Assembly: GCA_001593855.1 (NCBI GenBank)
Contig: LUCC01000031.1
Coordinates: forward strand, 1-12,987
DNA length: 12,987 nucleotides
Direction: 5' to 3'
Origin: Candidatus Hecatellales archaeon B24
Lineage (GTDB): Archaea > Thermoproteota > Bathyarchaeia > Hecatellales > Hecatellaceae
Of the stretch, positions 12,647 through 12,987 are shown piece after piece. Each line of letters opens with the position of its first letter. Position 1 is the stretch's first letter. A program made the translations under genes and the position numbers. The notes beneath the pieces are model-generated. The model was not told the DNA's origin. It ran no database searches and worked only from the letters and a program-made list of their open reading frames with translations.

Positions 12647-12987
12647 ATGAATAAAAGAAAATGCGGTGGATGCAAATATTTTGAACAAAGTAGTTTACTT
12701 AAATTGGTGTCCCCTAACGATTCAAGTGGTTTTTGTACTTATTATCCAACCAACCGTTTCAAGGTGGACGGAAAAACCGTTTATGGTAAATGTCCACTGA
12801 TTATGCCAAAAAGCCATGATTTTTGCGAGATTCTTCTCGGGATTTTTGGGTATAAACTAAATTTTCTTCCTCAACGTGAAGTTGAGCTTGGAGAAGGAAG
12901 GGTGGATGTAGTTTGGTGGTATCGCTTACCAGAACTTGTAAATCTTCCATTTATAGCGTGGGAAATAGAACGTGATAACTGGAAGAT
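12647..12987 (+). CDS. Cys4 plus PD-(D/E)XK nuclease-like protein (partial, runs off window)
   Basis: The frame from ATG 12647 is open to the end of the window (113 residues so far). GGTGAT at 12636-12641 gives a good Shine-Dalgarno at five bases. The N-terminus has a probable zinc or metal site: C6-x2-C9 in RKCGGCKYFEQ, C30 in SGFCTYYP, and C49 in GKCPLIMP. A second segment reads GEGRVDVVWW (D87), then LPFIAWEIERDNW (E106-I-E108). This is the hydrophobic-D followed by hydrophobic-E-x-E/K layout of PD-(D/E)XK nucleases; the lysine is replaced by Glu or lies elsewhere. It is visibly more AT-rich than every other gene here and directly follows a tRNA, suggesting transfer. The family and role (restriction or defence) are inferences. 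Confidence 0.7.
   Translation, partial: MNKRKCGGCKYFEQSSLLKLVSPNDSSGFCTYYPTNRFKVDGKTVYGKCPLIMPKSHDFCEILLGIFGYKLNFLPQREVELGEGRVDVVWWYRLPELVNLPFIAWEIERDNWK

Noticed and set aside
1..12987. CRISPR arrays, insertion sequences or tandem repeats.
   Set aside because: No regularly spaced repeats, terminal inverted repeats or transposase-like frames were seen.

Overview
The window is archaeal and most likely from the TACK/Thermoproteota side of the tree. Evidence includes an archaeal-type AlaRS with an N-terminal four-cysteine motif, an archaeal LeuRS, TFB, a proteasome beta subunit of the PsmB2 type, a CdvA-like division protein, a JAMM protease, BRE/TATA-like promoters and stand-alone Lrp/AsnC RAM-domain proteins. 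A Bathyarchaeia- or Caldarchaeales-like lineage fits, but I cannot place it more precisely. TTG and GTG starts are common.

Layout. (1) 1-340: the 3' tail of an unidentified + strand gene runs into a convergent MJ1316/DUF504 gene, which shares a short divergent promoter with the next block. (2) 414-7812: a co-directional housekeeping block of psmB-like, M20 metallopeptidase, alaS and leuS with tight spacing. The M20 gene has no usable start codon in its own frame. (3) 7813-8064: an intergenic region holding a strong Shine-Dalgarno, a 7-codon mini-ORF and a terminator-like hairpin. (4) 8065-10351: a zinc-ribbon protein, a CdvA-like PRC-barrel/coiled-coil protein split by a +1 frame change, and a very small FtsX-like permease overlapping its FtsE/LolD-like ATPase. 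(5) 10348-11295, minus strand: TFB, whose promoter carries a perfect palindrome between the TATA box and the expected transcription start. (6) 11497-12464: a JAMM/MPN+ protease, then two paralogous RAM-domain proteins facing each other tail to tail. (7) 12527-12604: tRNA-Thr(GGT) with encoded CCA. (8) 12647-end: an AT-rich, truncated Cys4-plus-nuclease-like ORF just downstream of the tRNA, which looks like the edge of an accessory island.

Functional links. Block 2 pairs translation (alaS, leuS) with protein and peptide turnover (proteasome beta, M20 peptidase). The JAMM enzyme could act on ubiquitin-like (SAMP) modifiers upstream of the proteasome. Block 4 suggests, by inference only, a link between CdvA and an FtsEX-like membrane machine. 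The points most worth checking are the cdvA frame break, the M20 start problem, the Thr1-to-Ala change in PsmB, the tfb operator-like palindrome, the CdvA/FtsEX neighbourhood and the tRNA-bounded island edge.
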